From Zestomicrobium sp964482405 (GTDB taxonomy: Archaea > Thermoproteota > Thermoprotei_A > Sulfolobales > NBVN01): DNA of 35,865 bases. The stretch lies in contig CAYZXH010000013.1 in the NCBI GenBank assembly GCA_964482405.1, positions 1-35,865 on the forward strand, given 5' to 3'. Shown here one piece after another: positions 16,881-25,549 of this stretch; the first letter of the stretch is position 1; every line of letters begins with the position of its first letter. Under the pieces are notes generated by a model. That model was given only the letters and a program-made list of their open reading frames with translations. It was not told the DNA's origin and made no database searches. The position numbers and the translations under genes were made by a program.

Positions 16881-18507
16881 AGAACAGCTTTACCACATCT
16901 ACCTCAGCCACGGTGGTAGGGATGAACACACCTAAGCTAACCAATACCTCAGGACTTACCTCCCCAACAACCCCCACCAACTCACCGTTAACCAAGATCT
17001 CGGCAGCTCTACCATCAATCAGTAACCTCCTCGAAGTCTTCCTCAGCTCATAGTTAACCCCGATAGTCCTCATCAACGACCTCAACACGACCAGCCCGTC
17101 AGTCAAGGTATAGCCATCGCCGGCAAGCCCGTAAGCAAGTTTCTTCGTATATCTCGGACGCTTATTCTCGTCAAGCTTAACAACATCACCTACCTCAAAT
17201 ATCTCTAACCTCCTCCTCTTAGAGCTATTCGTCTTAACGGAGGTAAGTATGGTGGGTAGTAAGGAATTCCTCACAGCCGAGTAAGTCTTCATCTTAGGGT
17301 TCCTAACCCTCACGAACTCCTCCTCACTAGTTAAGGCGAGTACGTCAGGGTCCGTCAACATGAAGTTCAGCACTTCCTGCAAGCCCAGACCCAGCATAAC
17401 CTCCCTCAAGTATTCTGAAAACCTCTCCAACGGGTTCACCCTGCCGAAATGCGGTGGGTTAGAGATCTCGCCGCCTAGCTCGTTATACCCGTAAGATATA
17501 GCTAGATCCTCTATGACGTCAACGTATGAGAGCACGTCCACCCTGTATGGAGGAACCTTAACCACCACGCGGTCCACACTCAAGTCCTGAACCTCATAAC
17601 CCATAGACTCCAGTAGTCGCGGACCCTTAACCCGGATAGGGTCAATACCTAGTAGTGAGGCCACGTATTCCCTCCTAACCTCCACCACGCTCTCCTCCAA
17701 CACCGGGCTGTATGGGAAGAGTGAAGCCCCCTTAATGCTGACCCTCCCAATCACCGGGTTCCTCGACCTCTCACTAACGGACGTGGTCACGACGTTCAGT
17801 ATCTTCATCATGAGATAAGGCTCGGTCCCGGTCACGTCTATGACTACCCTGCGCGTCTCCTCAGTAACCTTATTGTCTTCCGCGTTAAGTATTGGAGGGA
17901 ATGAGAGTACCTGACCCTCAGAATCTACTAAGAGTGGGTAGTGGCGGTGACGCACTAGGTGAGCGTACTTAAGCCCCTTCTCAGTCATACGTAGTATCTC
18001 GTCTAAGCTCATGACGTTCTCGTAGCCTAACGGCCTGTAACTAGCGTTCTCCACCTCAACGTACCTTATGGGCGGCTTCACCTTATCTAGGTCGTAGAGA
18101 CCTATCGAAACAAGCTCCCTATCACCACAGTACGTGGCGTGGAGCTTCTCCTGTAACTGAAATATCTGCCTAACCGCTTCCTCATCTAGTTCTAGGTTCT
18201 CCACTATAGCTAAGAAAGCGTACGGCCTGTACTCAGGGGCCTCACTAACGTCTAAGTATGTTGAGGAATCCTCAACCACGTACTTGATCGGCTTCCTAGA
18301 ACCTTTGTAAACACCTACCGCTCTGCCGAGACCCTCAGCGGAGAACATGTCAGGCCTGTCGTGGCTAGCCTCATAAACTATCGTATCACCCCTCACCTCC
18401 TCTAAATCACTTTTCAGGATTTCCAGCATCCTCGTTAATTCTTCTAGGGATAGCGGTGTCTCCGCCACCCTCTCAACATCCCATAACTTTACCTCAACCT
18501 TAGGCAT
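16864..18507 (-). CDS. pheT: Phenylalanyl-tRNA synthetase beta subunit
   Basis: The 547-residue protein matches the short archaeal/eukaryotic PheT, which lacks the bacterial N-terminal EMAP and C-terminal anticodon-binding extensions. Visible parts are the N-terminal region (PKVEVKLWDVERVAETPLSL), the B3/4 editing domain (about 100-240), the B5 domain (about 275-345) and the catalytic-like core after 360 (FSEYLREVMLGLGLQEVLNFMLTD). It pairs with PheS as an (alpha-beta)2 enzyme that charges tRNA-Phe and edits tyrosine. Its start overlaps the end of pheS by 8 nt, so translation is coupled. Confidence 0.95.
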   Translation of the reverse strand: MPKVEVKLWDVERVAETPLSLEELTRMLEILKSDLEEVRGDTIVYEASHDRPDMFSAEGLGRAVGVYKGSRKPIKYVVEDSSTYLDVSEAPEYRPYAFLAIVENLELDEEAVRQIFQLQEKLHATYCGDRELVSIGLYDLDKVKPPIRYVEVENASYRPLGYENVMSLDEILRMTEKGLKYAHLVRHRHYPLLVDSEGQVLSFPPILNAEDNKVTEETRRVVIDVTGTEPYLMMKILNVVTTSVSERSRNPVIGRVSIKGASLFPYSPVLEESVVEVRREYVASLLGIDPIRVKGPRLLESMGYEVQDLSVDRVVVKVPPYRVDVLSYVDVIEDLAISYGYNELGGEISNPPHFGRVNPLERFSEYLREVMLGLGLQEVLNFMLTDPDVLALTSEEEFVRVRNPKMKTYSAVRNSLLPTILTSVKTNSSKRRRLEIFEVGDVVKLDENKRPRYTKKLAYGLAGDGYTLTDGLVVLRSLMRTIGVNYELRKTSRRLLIDGRAAEILVNGELVGVVGEVSPEVLVSLGVFIPTTVAEVDVVKLFSTLSS

Positions 18508-20017
18508 TCTTTAGAATCACCCCAGGTATTCTCGTCGATTCTATGAGGTCTAAATCACACGAGTAAAGGTTTCTTATGTCATCAAACCCTAGAACTATCA
18601 TGGCAAGCCTGTCTATCCCTATCCCCCAAGCAGCTACCTTATAGTCTGCGGGTAAGGCCACGCTAGCTAGTACTTCAGGCCTGAACATCCCTCCCGGGAA
18701 GACCTCGACCCACCCCAGCCTAGGATGCTTCACGAATCCCTCAACACTCGGCTCCGTGAAGGGGAAGTAAGCCGGCTTGAACCTAACCTCCTCCATCCCC
18801 AAACGCTTAGCGAGTTCCTTGAAGAAACCCAGTAATTCCCTGAAGGTCACCTTCTTACCCACTATGATGCCCTCCAGCTGGTGGAACTCCATCAGGTGTG
18901 TAGGGTCCGGCGTGTCAGGCCTGAACACCCTGTCGAAGGAGAACACCCTGTACTCCCCCGCACCACGCTCGTATATGGTCCTCAAAGATACCGGGGTCGT
19001 GTGAGTTCTGAGGACAGTCATCCGAGCAACGTCCTCTCTCCAACCATACTTCCAGACCCCCACATGGACTTCCTTAGTCCTCTCAAGCACGTCAACCTCC
19101 TTAACTTCTGCTTGAGCGTTGTCGACGTAGTAAACATCCGTTTCTTTCCTTGATGGATGGTACTGAGGAACGAATAAAGCGTCGAAATTCCAGAGGCAAC
19201 TCTCCACGTAAGGACCCCTAACCTCCTCAAACCCCATCTCAACCAGTATTTCCTTAACGTACTTCATGAACAGCGTGTAGGGATGCCTCAACCTAGGCGT
19301 GCGTACAGGTACCTCGACCCCCACGTCAAACTCCTTGAATATCGCTTTCTTCCACGTCCCCGTGACGAGGGCTTCGGAAGTCAAATTAGTTATCAGAACA
19401 CCCTCAACTACCCTCCCCTCACTCAATAACTTGAGTAAGTCCTGTGTTGGGTAGACCTTAATGATCTTGACGTCGTCTACGTCCACGAACCCCCTGCGTT
19501 TCAGGTCCGTAACCCAGTCCGGCAAGTTATCGTAGGACACTGGCCTCACGTGATTCCTCAATATCTCCTTAACCCTACCCACCTCACTTAAGAAATCACT
19601 TAACGCTCCCTCAACAAGAAGCACTAAACCACCCTCAAGCCTAACCAGCCCATACCTCCTCAAACGACCTAGGGAAGCCCTCAACTCATCCTCATCTAAG
19701 CCCACGGAAGCCAATTCTTCTAGACGTGCTCTCCCATTACCAGTCATCAAGTACCTCAACACCCTCTCTTCAGGGAGTCCTAACTCAAGATACTTAAGCC
19801 CTAACTCACTCGTCTTAACCAAGTACCTCAAACTCCTCTCCAGCCTTATCAACCGCCTACTCTCTAACTCCGCGAGATCCCTCATCAAATCCGATTCCCT
19901 CAACCCTAGAGAGTTACTAACCTCGCTGACGTCAACGCCCTCACGCACCTCACCCAAATACTTAACGAGCCTGAACTGCCTCGGAGGCAACACCAAGCTC
20001 TCGAGCACTCTCCACAC
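18500..20017 (-). CDS. pheS: Phenylalanyl-tRNA synthetase alpha subunit
   Basis: The 505-residue subunit carries the class II core: motif 1 region HPYTLFMKYVKEILVEMGFEE, motif 2 region VFRPDTPDPTHLMEFHQLEG, PAYFPFTEPSVEG and motif 3 GIGIDRLAMIVLG. The first 150 residues are winged-helix-like repeats typical of archaeal and eukaryotic PheS. Start is GTG at 20017; an upstream ATG would run directly into TAG. AT-rich DNA at 20042-20055 can serve as TATA, giving a leader of only a few nucleotides. pheT follows in the same transcript. Confidence 0.95.
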   Translation of the reverse strand: MWRVLESLVLPPRQFRLVKYLGEVREGVDVSEVSNSLGLRESDLMRDLAELESRRLIRLERSLRYLVKTSELGLKYLELGLPEERVLRYLMTGNGRARLEELASVGLDEDELRASLGRLRRYGLVRLEGGLVLLVEGALSDFLSEVGRVKEILRNHVRPVSYDNLPDWVTDLKRRGFVDVDDVKIIKVYPTQDLLKLLSEGRVVEGVLITNLTSEALVTGTWKKAIFKEFDVGVEVPVRTPRLRHPYTLFMKYVKEILVEMGFEEVRGPYVESCLWNFDALFVPQYHPSRKETDVYYVDNAQAEVKEVDVLERTKEVHVGVWKYGWREDVARMTVLRTHTTPVSLRTIYERGAGEYRVFSFDRVFRPDTPDPTHLMEFHQLEGIIVGKKVTFRELLGFFKELAKRLGMEEVRFKPAYFPFTEPSVEGFVKHPRLGWVEVFPGGMFRPEVLASVALPADYKVAAWGIGIDRLAMIVLGFDDIRNLYSCDLDLIESTRIPGVILKNA

Positions 20018-20041
20018 CGCTACATGAGTATTTAAGGAAAA

Positions 20042-20057
20042 CTAATAAAATTATTAA
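20042..20057. promoter_or_regulatory. Shared AT-rich divergent promoter of pheST and the orphan gene at 20091
   Basis: CTAATAAAATTATTAA is nearly palindromic and lies about 26 nt from plausible starts in both directions: about 20021 for pheS and about 20078 for the plus-strand gene, just before its GGAGG. Assignment is by spacing only. Confidence 0.4.
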
Positions 20058-20090
20058 GTTAGGTACTCATACGTTTTAGGAGGGGATGAA

Positions 20091-20726
20091 GTGTCATTCA
20101 TTGAAGCATACCCTAGAAAGGGTGAGGGAGTGCTTCTCTGGTTTCCTGTAGCTATAGCGGAATTCCGCGAGTGTAATCCTCGTAGTGATAGGCTGGTCTT
20201 CGAGTGCTACTTAAGTAGCGTTCTCGAGAACCCGTTAATCAGGTTCCTCACGATAAGGAAGTTAAGTAAGAACACGAAAGTCTTAACATACCCGAGCGTC
20301 AATGCTGTGAAGCTAGCTCACATTACGTGCAGCGAGTACGAGTTATTTAAAGACGTTGAAGCGGCTGAGGAGATCTTAAGCAACGAGGAGAAAGCCAGGA
20401 AATTCTTCAGTGACTTGATATCTAGTGAAGCACCTCAACAGAGAACTAGGAGGTGGTGGAACCTGGAATTATTCAGGCCTCCCAGAATAGACGTACGCGA
20501 GATACTCCTCAAGAGTAATATAGCCATAGTTAAGGAAATCCTCAAAAACCTATGTCTAGATAAGCGTGTGAAGCCTTCTTACTGGGTCCCCGGATACCTC
20601 TTAATGAGGGTGAGCCGGAAGTCCGGTCAGGTCTCGATAATAGAGAGGGATAGGGAGGAAATCTCTAAAATATACTCGAGACTCCTCATGCACGAGAAGC
20701 TCGCGAAAATCTTTGAAGGTTTATGA
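20091..20726 (+). CDS. Hypothetical protein, 211 residues
   Basis: I do not recognise this protein. It is a soluble, basic, mixed alpha/beta sequence without membrane segments. Visible points are a hydrophobic start (EGVLLWFPVAIAEFREC), a patch RRWWNLELFRPP near residue 117, and a C-terminal YWVPGYLLMRVSRKSGQVSI region. Cysteines at about 28, 39, 79 and 156 form no known motif. GTG at 20091 follows GGAGG (20079-20083) at 7 nt, which supports it as a real gene. It is divergent from pheS and ends 9 nt from the end of moaB. Confidence 0.7.
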   Translation: MSFIEAYPRKGEGVLLWFPVAIAEFRECNPRSDRLVFECYLSSVLENPLIRFLTIRKLSKNTKVLTYPSVNAVKLAHITCSEYELFKDVEAAEEILSNEEKARKFFSDLISSEAPQQRTRRWWNLELFRPPRIDVREILLKSNIAIVKEILKNLCLDKRVKPSYWVPGYLLMRVSRKSGQVSIIERDREEISKIYSRLLMHEKLAKIFEGL

Positions 20727-20735
20727 GGACGTTCA

Positions 20736-21245
20736 TTAAGTCTTCTTAAGCTCGTAGAGTAGGTGGCGTGCCTCAGGCATTATGAGTTTTCTTAAAGCTA
20801 ACTCGACAGCGTCCGGCGATCCGGGTATCACGAATAGTAGGGTAGTACCTGAAACACACGCGAAGCTTCTTGAAGCTATCGCCGCGGACCCGTGCTCAGT
20901 GAACGTTAAGTACCTGAAGAGCTCGCCGAAGCCGGGCATGTCCTTACCGCAGTAACTCTTAAGAGTATCTACCGTTATGTCCCTAGGACTTATTCCGGTA
21001 CCCCCGGTCACCACTACGACGTTACACGAACCCAGCAAATCCTCGAATGCCTTCCTGATCTCCCCTTCTTTGTTTGGGACCACGCGCCTACCCTTCAGAA
21101 CCGCTCGGTAATCCTCACATACCCTCTCCACGATAGGCGTAATCTCATCCCTCTTAACCCCCCTCAGAATAGAGTCGCTAGTTATGATTAACCCGAGATT
21201 GATTTCCAAGCCCTCAGCTTCTCTCCTATGCTCCTCGACCGGCAA
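20736..21245 (-). CDS. moaB: MoaB/Mog-type molybdopterin adenylyltransferase
   Basis: The 169-residue protein has the MPT-binding family motifs GLIITSDSILRG near the start, VVVTGGTGISPRDIT (about 76-90), MPGFGELFR, GSAAIASRSFA and LLFVIPGSPDAVELAL. In archaea MoaB performs the adenylation of molybdopterin needed for molybdenum or tungsten cofactor, and tungsten is common in such thermophiles. TTG at 21245 starts 4 nt after the stop of the DUF59 gene, so the two form an operon. Other cofactor genes are not present nearby. Confidence 0.9.
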   Translation of the reverse strand: MPVEEHRREAEGLEINLGLIITSDSILRGVKRDEITPIVERVCEDYRAVLKGRRVVPNKEGEIRKAFEDLLGSCNVVVVTGGTGISPRDITVDTLKSYCGKDMPGFGELFRYLTFTEHGSAAIASRSFACVSGTTLLFVIPGSPDAVELALRKLIMPEARHLLYELKKT

Positions 21246-21249
21246 GACA

Positions 21250-21618
21250 TCAACCCCTAATCTTACCGCTCTTCACAGCCTCCAAATACCTCTCAACTAT
21301 GTCATACCCGTACTTCAACTCAAACCTTCTCCTACCCTCCTGAGTCATTCTTAAGGGGGTCCACCTAGGGTCGAGAACCACGTCAACACGCACGTCCCTC
21401 ACACCCTCAATAACCGTCAGCTTCTTGTATATCTCGAAGAGTATGTAGGTGCTTGCGGGGCATCCAGGAGCCGTGAACGTCATTTTTATTAAGACATCAC
21501 CAACTTCATTAACGGAGACCTCGTATATTAGTCCGAGGTTCCACACGTCAATACCTAGTTCAGGATCCTCCACAGTCTTCAGAGCTTCTATGACTTTACT
21601 CTTAAGAGTTTCCGACAT
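21250..21618 (-). CDS. DUF59/MIP18-family iron-sulfur assembly protein
   Basis: The protein (122 residues from ATG 21618) has the family signatures VEDPELGIDVWNLGLIYEV and MTFTAPGCPAS, whose cysteine is the conserved SufT/PaaD/MIP18 residue. Such proteins help mature Fe-S proteins. An in-frame TTG at 21624 would make it two residues longer, but GAGGG stands 7 nt before the ATG and only 1 nt before the TTG, so I choose the ATG. A TATA-like CTTAATAAAG near 21654 would start transcription about 10 nt ahead. It precedes moaB in one operon, which fits, since MoaA of the same pathway is an Fe-S enzyme. Confidence 0.88.
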   Translation of the reverse strand: MSETLKSKVIEALKTVEDPELGIDVWNLGLIYEVSVNEVGDVLIKMTFTAPGCPASTYILFEIYKKLTVIEGVRDVRVDVVLDPRWTPLRMTQEGRRRFELKYGYDIVERYLEAVKSGKIRG

Positions 21619-21654
21619 TCCCAAGCCCTCTACGTTAATATCGCACCACCTTTA

Positions 21655-22743
21655 TTAAGGGTTTGAGGAACTCCTACTCCAGTCTTTAACTAGCTGAGAT
21701 ATGTTCTTAACGCTTAACCCGAAACTCACGGCTGCCGCTAGGAATAGCGGGTACTCACCTAACACTATGAACACCCTAGTTAACACGCTGAGTAAGGCCG
21801 CCATACCCTTACTAACCCCGACTAAACTCAGAACACCTGTCTGAGTCAACTCGTAAATCCCTACATTACCTGGCGTGACTATGGGGAGGAGCCAGATTAT
21901 CATGTAGATAGAGTCGAAACCTATGACGAGTTGCCATAGACTCGGCTTAAGTCCTACTAGGAGGGCTAACACGTAGCCGTGAGCGACGTTAGACACCCTC
22001 TCCAGCACCGAGAGCAGGGTGGCTGCCAACACGTAATCATAGCGCTTAGTTAAGTTGGTGAAGTCCCCTACGTACTCCTCATGAAATCTTACGCCGGACT
22101 CCCTACCGAGCCTGCGATAGAGCTTATTTACCAGAGACTCAAGAGCCTTACTCCTAGGCATTAAGAAAAGAAGTAAGTTAATCAGGATTAAAGTAGCGGC
22201 AGGCAGTATCAAGACTAGAGCGCGTGAAGCAGACATATGCAGCCCCACCACAGACAGTAGTAGGAAAGCCAGCATGGTTAAGGTAGTTATCAGCCTATGC
22301 GATGCTATACCTAGTAAGGTCTTGCTAACGCCCACGAAGGAATTCCTAGTCAACAACGCGAATTTAACGATCTCGGTAACCCCTCCTACCGGGACAATTA
22401 ATTCCGCGAACACAGACACGTAAGTCACCTTAATAACGTCAAGCAACTTAACCCTCTCCACAGCCCTCAACAAAACGAAGAACGTCAGAGCGTGGAGAGT
22501 GACTGAAGAAATTCTCGTAAGTAGAGCTAAAGAGACGTAACCAAAGCTCTCACCCCTCGTGAGGAGGTAGAGGACGCTGCTGATGTCGTTAGTGTATATG
22601 AACACGAACAACAAAATATAAGAGGCGATAGCCAGCAACAACGTTATCGTCAGCGTTCTACTTAACCCCATCTTCACAGCCCTTACTATGAAAGTCTTTA
22701 AATACATGAGAATATAAGTCTGAGGTCTCTGTTGTTTAGACAA
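21655..22743 (-). CDS. YbhN/AglD-type integral membrane protein (flippase-like, UPF0104)
   Basis: The 362-residue protein has a basic N-terminus and about eight to nine hydrophobic segments, for example TITLLLAIASYILLFVFIYT (about 31-50), VLILPAATLILINLLLFLMP and MIIWLLPIVTPGNVGIYELT. The last piece, with P-G-N-x-G-xYE, is the signature of the lysylphosphatidylglycerol-synthase-like membrane family. Functions vary, including dolichol-linked sugar handling and lipid transfer; none can be chosen here. TTG at 22743 lies about 26 nt from a TATA-like CTTTTATTG; ATG at 22707 is an alternative. Confidence 0.8.
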   Translation of the reverse strand: MSKQQRPQTYILMYLKTFIVRAVKMGLSRTLTITLLLAIASYILLFVFIYTNDISSVLYLLTRGESFGYVSLALLTRISSVTLHALTFFVLLRAVERVKLLDVIKVTYVSVFAELIVPVGGVTEIVKFALLTRNSFVGVSKTLLGIASHRLITTLTMLAFLLLSVVGLHMSASRALVLILPAATLILINLLLFLMPRSKALESLVNKLYRRLGRESGVRFHEEYVGDFTNLTKRYDYVLAATLLSVLERVSNVAHGYVLALLVGLKPSLWQLVIGFDSIYMIIWLLPIVTPGNVGIYELTQTGVLSLVGVSKGMAALLSVLTRVFIVLGEYPLFLAAAVSFGLSVKNISQLVKDWSRSSSNP

Positions 22744-22808
22744 TTGACTGACACAGACTTAAACAATAAAAGAAGAACCCAGTAATTATTCTCTCAGGTG
22801 AGTGGGTT

Positions 22809-23573
22809 GTGCCGGCCCTAAGAGAGTGGAGGAATTACACACCATCCACGATAGATGAGGAAACTAAGTTACCTATACCTAGCCGAGATGAGGACGAGAT
22901 AACCATGTCTTACGAAACCTTAAGCAAGTTGAATTTAGTGAGTGATGGCACATACGTCTTCGTATGCGATTCCTGCGAGGACGTTGACTTCCACGTAGTT
23001 CTCGATTTGCTGGACGTTGAGGGCGCGTCGGTAGTGACGTTCAAGTCTGTTGGTGAGGGGCTTTACTACAGCTTAAAGAACGTCCCGTCAGTCCTCACAG
23101 TAGTAAGTAGTAAGCCTCCTGCAGGCGCGGTGAGCATGGTCCTCAATAGTAAGGGTAGGGTACAGATAACTAAGTATGAGTTAAGGAAGGAATTCCTCGG
23201 TTTCCTGAAGTCAAGCATAGTTGATGAGAGAGCGTTGAACGAGCTTATAACTGAGGCCTCAGCAACCACGACCGCTAAGGTGCTTTCTAGGCTGGCTAAG
23301 CGTAGGGATGTGAGGAACGGGCATGTGAACGTGGTGAACGGCTTTATTCGAAACCCGAGACTTTTAGAGAGGGTTTTTTCCTCTCTTAAGCTTAAGAAAG
23401 CTGACTCCTCAATAGCTGACGAGCTTAGGAAGCAAGGCTACGACATAAACCTAGGTACCGCGATGGCTTTAACCAAGATCGCCGGGAGATGTTCCGCGAA
23501 CGAGAAAATAGTTTTCGTGGGCGGCACGGTCTCCGAGGGCGTGATAATACTTCACATAAAGTGTGGTGACTGA
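22809..23573 (+). CDS. Shortened HMG-CoA-synthase-like (thiolase-fold) protein, probably catalytically inactive
   Basis: The 254-residue protein resembles HMG-CoA synthase in pieces. RDEDEITMSYETLSKL (26-41) looks like the DEDxxTMAxEA segment, VSSKPPAGAVSMVL (99-112) like the AGAAAFLVG strand, and YDINLGTAMALTKIAG then EKIVFVGGTVSEGVIILHI (211-250) like the C-terminal N-x-GAA...LLVSYGSG region. The family is about 350 residues, so about 100 are missing. Where the catalytic cysteine should lie I see FKSVGEGLYYSLK (78-90), without cysteine. It is the first gene before thiolase and DUF35, the place HMG-CoA synthase holds in many archaea. I infer a scaffold or regulatory role; the homology is judged by eye. 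GTG at 22809 follows AGGTGAG. Confidence 0.6.
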   Translation: MPALREWRNYTPSTIDEETKLPIPSRDEDEITMSYETLSKLNLVSDGTYVFVCDSCEDVDFHVVLDLLDVEGASVVTFKSVGEGLYYSLKNVPSVLTVVSSKPPAGAVSMVLNSKGRVQITKYELRKEFLGFLKSSIVDERALNELITEASATTTAKVLSRLAKRRDVRNGHVNVVNGFIRNPRLLERVFSSLKLKKADSSIADELRKQGYDINLGTAMALTKIAGRCSANEKIVFVGGTVSEGVIILHIKCGD

Positions 23574-23574
23574 G

Positions 23575-24717
23575 TTGAGGAAAGTCTACGTGGCCGGGAT
23601 AGGGATGGTTAACGTAGGTAAGCACGTTGATAAATCACTGAGGGATTTAGCCGGTCAAGCAGCCCTTAAGGCTATGGAGGAGGCCGGGAACGAGGTACCT
23701 GAAGCGCTCGTGGTAGGTAACATGCTGAGTTCTTTGGTAGAGCAAGAGAACCTCGCGTCACTCATAGGGGATCACATAGGTCTTAGAGGTGCTTGCGGAC
23801 TTAAGGTCGAGGGCGCTTGCGGGTCAGGAGGCTTGGCCTTAATGACCGGGTATTCGTTAGTTGCTTCAGGACTCTTCAGTAAGGTGCTCGTAGTAGGCGT
23901 GGAGAAGCTTTTCGAGAGACCCTCGGCTGACGTGATTAGGGGGCTGGCTTACGCGGCCGACGCAGACTACGAGTTAATTTACGGGGTTACCTTCTCCGGG
24001 TTGAACGCTCTCTTAATGCGCTACTACATGAGTAAGTACGGGGTTAGGTATGAGGAGCTAGCTTACTGGTCGGTCTTAATGCATAAGAACGGCTCCAGAA
24101 ACCCCTACGCTCAGTTAAGGAATGAAATAACGCTAGACGACGTCGTGAAGTCCCCTATAATAGCGGACCCGATAAGACTTTACGACTCATGCCCGCTAAG
24201 CGATGGCGCGGCAGCCGTATTTCTAGTCAGCGAAGACGTTAAGAAACTCACTGACACCCCCGTTAGAGTGGTAGGCGTGAGCAACTCCATAGATAGCACG
24301 GACCTGTCCTCGAGACTAGAGCTCGACTACCTACTAGCTTCCAGCACCTCCGCGAAGAACTCCTTAAAAATGGCTAAGGCAGACTTGAGAGAGATTGATG
24401 TTGCCGAGATACATGACGCCTACACGATCACGGCAGCCTTAAGCATAGAGTCGATAGGGTTTGCCGAGAGGGGTAAGGCACCTAAAGCTTGGAGTGAGGG
24501 ACGTTTTAGCCCGGGTGATAAGCCCTCAATAAACCTCTCCGGAGGTCTGAAGTCGAGAGGGCATCCGGTAGGCGCTACAGGGGTTTACCAAGTAGCTGAG
24601 GTAGTAATGCAGTTGAGGGGTGATTTCCCGGGGGTTTCGGTGCCGGCTGAGGTAGGCTTAACCCAGAATATAGGGGGTGCAGGATCTAACGTCACCACGA
24701 TAGTGTTGAGGAGGTGA
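23575..24717 (+). CDS. Thiolase (acetyl-CoA C-acetyltransferase, SCP2-like archaeal type)
   Basis: About 380 residues. The nucleophile lies in GACGSGGLAL (Cys 82 from this start), followed by EIHDAYTITAAL and GGLKSRGHPVGATG, the two conserved histidine motifs. The C-terminal cysteine of classical thiolases is absent (NIGGAGSNVTTIVL), as in the SCP2-like archaeal enzymes. It makes acetoacetyl-CoA for the mevalonate pathway or acts in acyl-CoA metabolism. TTG at 23575 begins 1 nt after the preceding stop and follows GGTGA; in-frame GTG codons at 23563 and 23566 would overlap that gene. In archaea the thiolase forms a complex with HMG-CoA synthase through a DUF35 protein, encoded next. Confidence 0.9.
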   Translation: MRKVYVAGIGMVNVGKHVDKSLRDLAGQAALKAMEEAGNEVPEALVVGNMLSSLVEQENLASLIGDHIGLRGACGLKVEGACGSGGLALMTGYSLVASGLFSKVLVVGVEKLFERPSADVIRGLAYAADADYELIYGVTFSGLNALLMRYYMSKYGVRYEELAYWSVLMHKNGSRNPYAQLRNEITLDDVVKSPIIADPIRLYDSCPLSDGAAAVFLVSEDVKKLTDTPVRVVGVSNSIDSTDLSSRLELDYLLASSTSAKNSLKMAKADLREIDVAEIHDAYTITAALSIESIGFAERGKAPKAWSEGRFSPGDKPSINLSGGLKSRGHPVGATGVYQVAEVVMQLRGDFPGVSVPAEVGLTQNIGGAGSNVTTIVLRR

Positions 24718-24723
24718 CACGCC

Positions 24724-25116
24724 TTGACGACCATGCAGAGAGTGTGGAGATTAAAGAACACGCTACTCAACCTACTCGCGAGTAGGTGTTCAGCGTGTGG
24801 TCACATCACGTACCCCCCGAAAATGAGGTGCCCTGTTTGCGGTTCCGGGGAATTAAAGAAGGAGAGCCTGCCTCGCGAGGGTGAGGTACTGAGTTACACG
24901 ATTATTCGAGTACCCGCGAAAGGGTTCGAAGACTTCACACCAATGATAATAGCTCTCATCAAGCTCGGCGACGCCAAGGTATTGGCCGAGGTCGTTGACG
25001 TGAAGCCTGAGGAGGTAAACATTGGTATGCGGGTCGTCGCTACGGTTAGGAGAACAGCACAGACAATCGACGGTGGAGTACCCTACGTGATTAAGTTCAA
25101 GCCACTCAAGTCGTGA
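24724..25116 (+). CDS. DUF35 OB-fold protein with zinc ribbon
   Basis: The 130-residue protein has a rubredoxin-like zinc ribbon (C22, C25, C36 and C39; CSACGHITYPPKMRCPVC) and a C-terminal OB fold. DUF35 proteins bridge thiolase and HMG-CoA synthase in archaea and channel acetoacetyl-CoA between them. TTG at 24724 lies 5 nt after GAGGAGGTGA; ATG at 24733 is too distant from it. The gene starts 6 nt after the thiolase stop and closes this operon. Confidence 0.92.
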   Translation: MTTMQRVWRLKNTLLNLLASRCSACGHITYPPKMRCPVCGSGELKKESLPREGEVLSYTIIRVPAKGFEDFTPMIIALIKLGDAKVLAEVVDVKPEEVNIGMRVVATVRRTAQTIDGGVPYVIKFKPLKS

Positions 25117-25142
25117 CCCGCCCAACCCCGAGGAACATGATT

Positions 25143-25154
25143 TCAGTTATAAAC
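25143..25154 (+). promoter_or_regulatory. TATA box for the tRNA-binding OB protein
   Basis: CAGTTATAAACC has a TATA core at 25147-25153. About 26 nt further is 25176, which coincides with the cluster ATG-TTG-GTG at 25172-25180, so a leaderless message is likely and the upstream ATG at 25157 is probably not used. Confidence 0.5.
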
Positions 25155-25171
25155 CCATGACGCCAGTTTTT

Positions 25172-25531
25172 ATGTTGGTGGTTGAAACGAGTTCGTCTGA
25201 GTACGTGGATTTCTCGGATTTCCAGAAACTTGATTTAAGGGTTGGCTTGGTCGAGAGTGCTGAGAGGATTCCGGGCTCTAAGAAGCTAATTAGGCTAATA
25301 GTTAACCTAGGTGATAAGGGGAGGAGGCAGTTAGTAGCGGGTCTTGCCGAATGGTACAAACCTGAAGATCTAGTAGGGAAGTACATAGTGGTAGTCTCTA
25401 ACCTAAAACCTAAGAAGATGATGGGGTTTGAATCGCAAGGCATGTTATTGGCTGCAGGATGTGGTGAGGGAGAGGTACCGGTAATCTTAACTGTTGAAAA
25501 ACCGGTGAGTCCAGGCACAAAGATTTGCTGA
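25172..25531 (+). CDS. tRNA-binding OB-fold protein (MetRS C-terminal / Trbp111-like)
   Basis: About 119 residues. The sequence VDFSDFQKLDLRVGLVESAE, then GSKKLIRLIVNLG, QLVAGLAEWY, VVVSNLKPKKMMGFESQGMLLAA is the EMAP-II-like tRNA-binding domain. In many archaea it is a separate gene that acts as a beta subunit of methionyl-tRNA synthetase, increasing tRNA affinity. No synthetase gene is beside it. An ATG at 25157 would add five residues, but TATA spacing favours 25172. It converges with ppdK, ending 18 nt from its stop. Confidence 0.88.
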   Translation: MLVVETSSSEYVDFSDFQKLDLRVGLVESAERIPGSKKLIRLIVNLGDKGRRQLVAGLAEWYKPEDLVGKYIVVVSNLKPKKMMGFESQGMLLAAGCGEGEVPVILTVEKPVSPGTKIC

Positions 25532-25549
25532 AGATTAAACCCTATAGTT

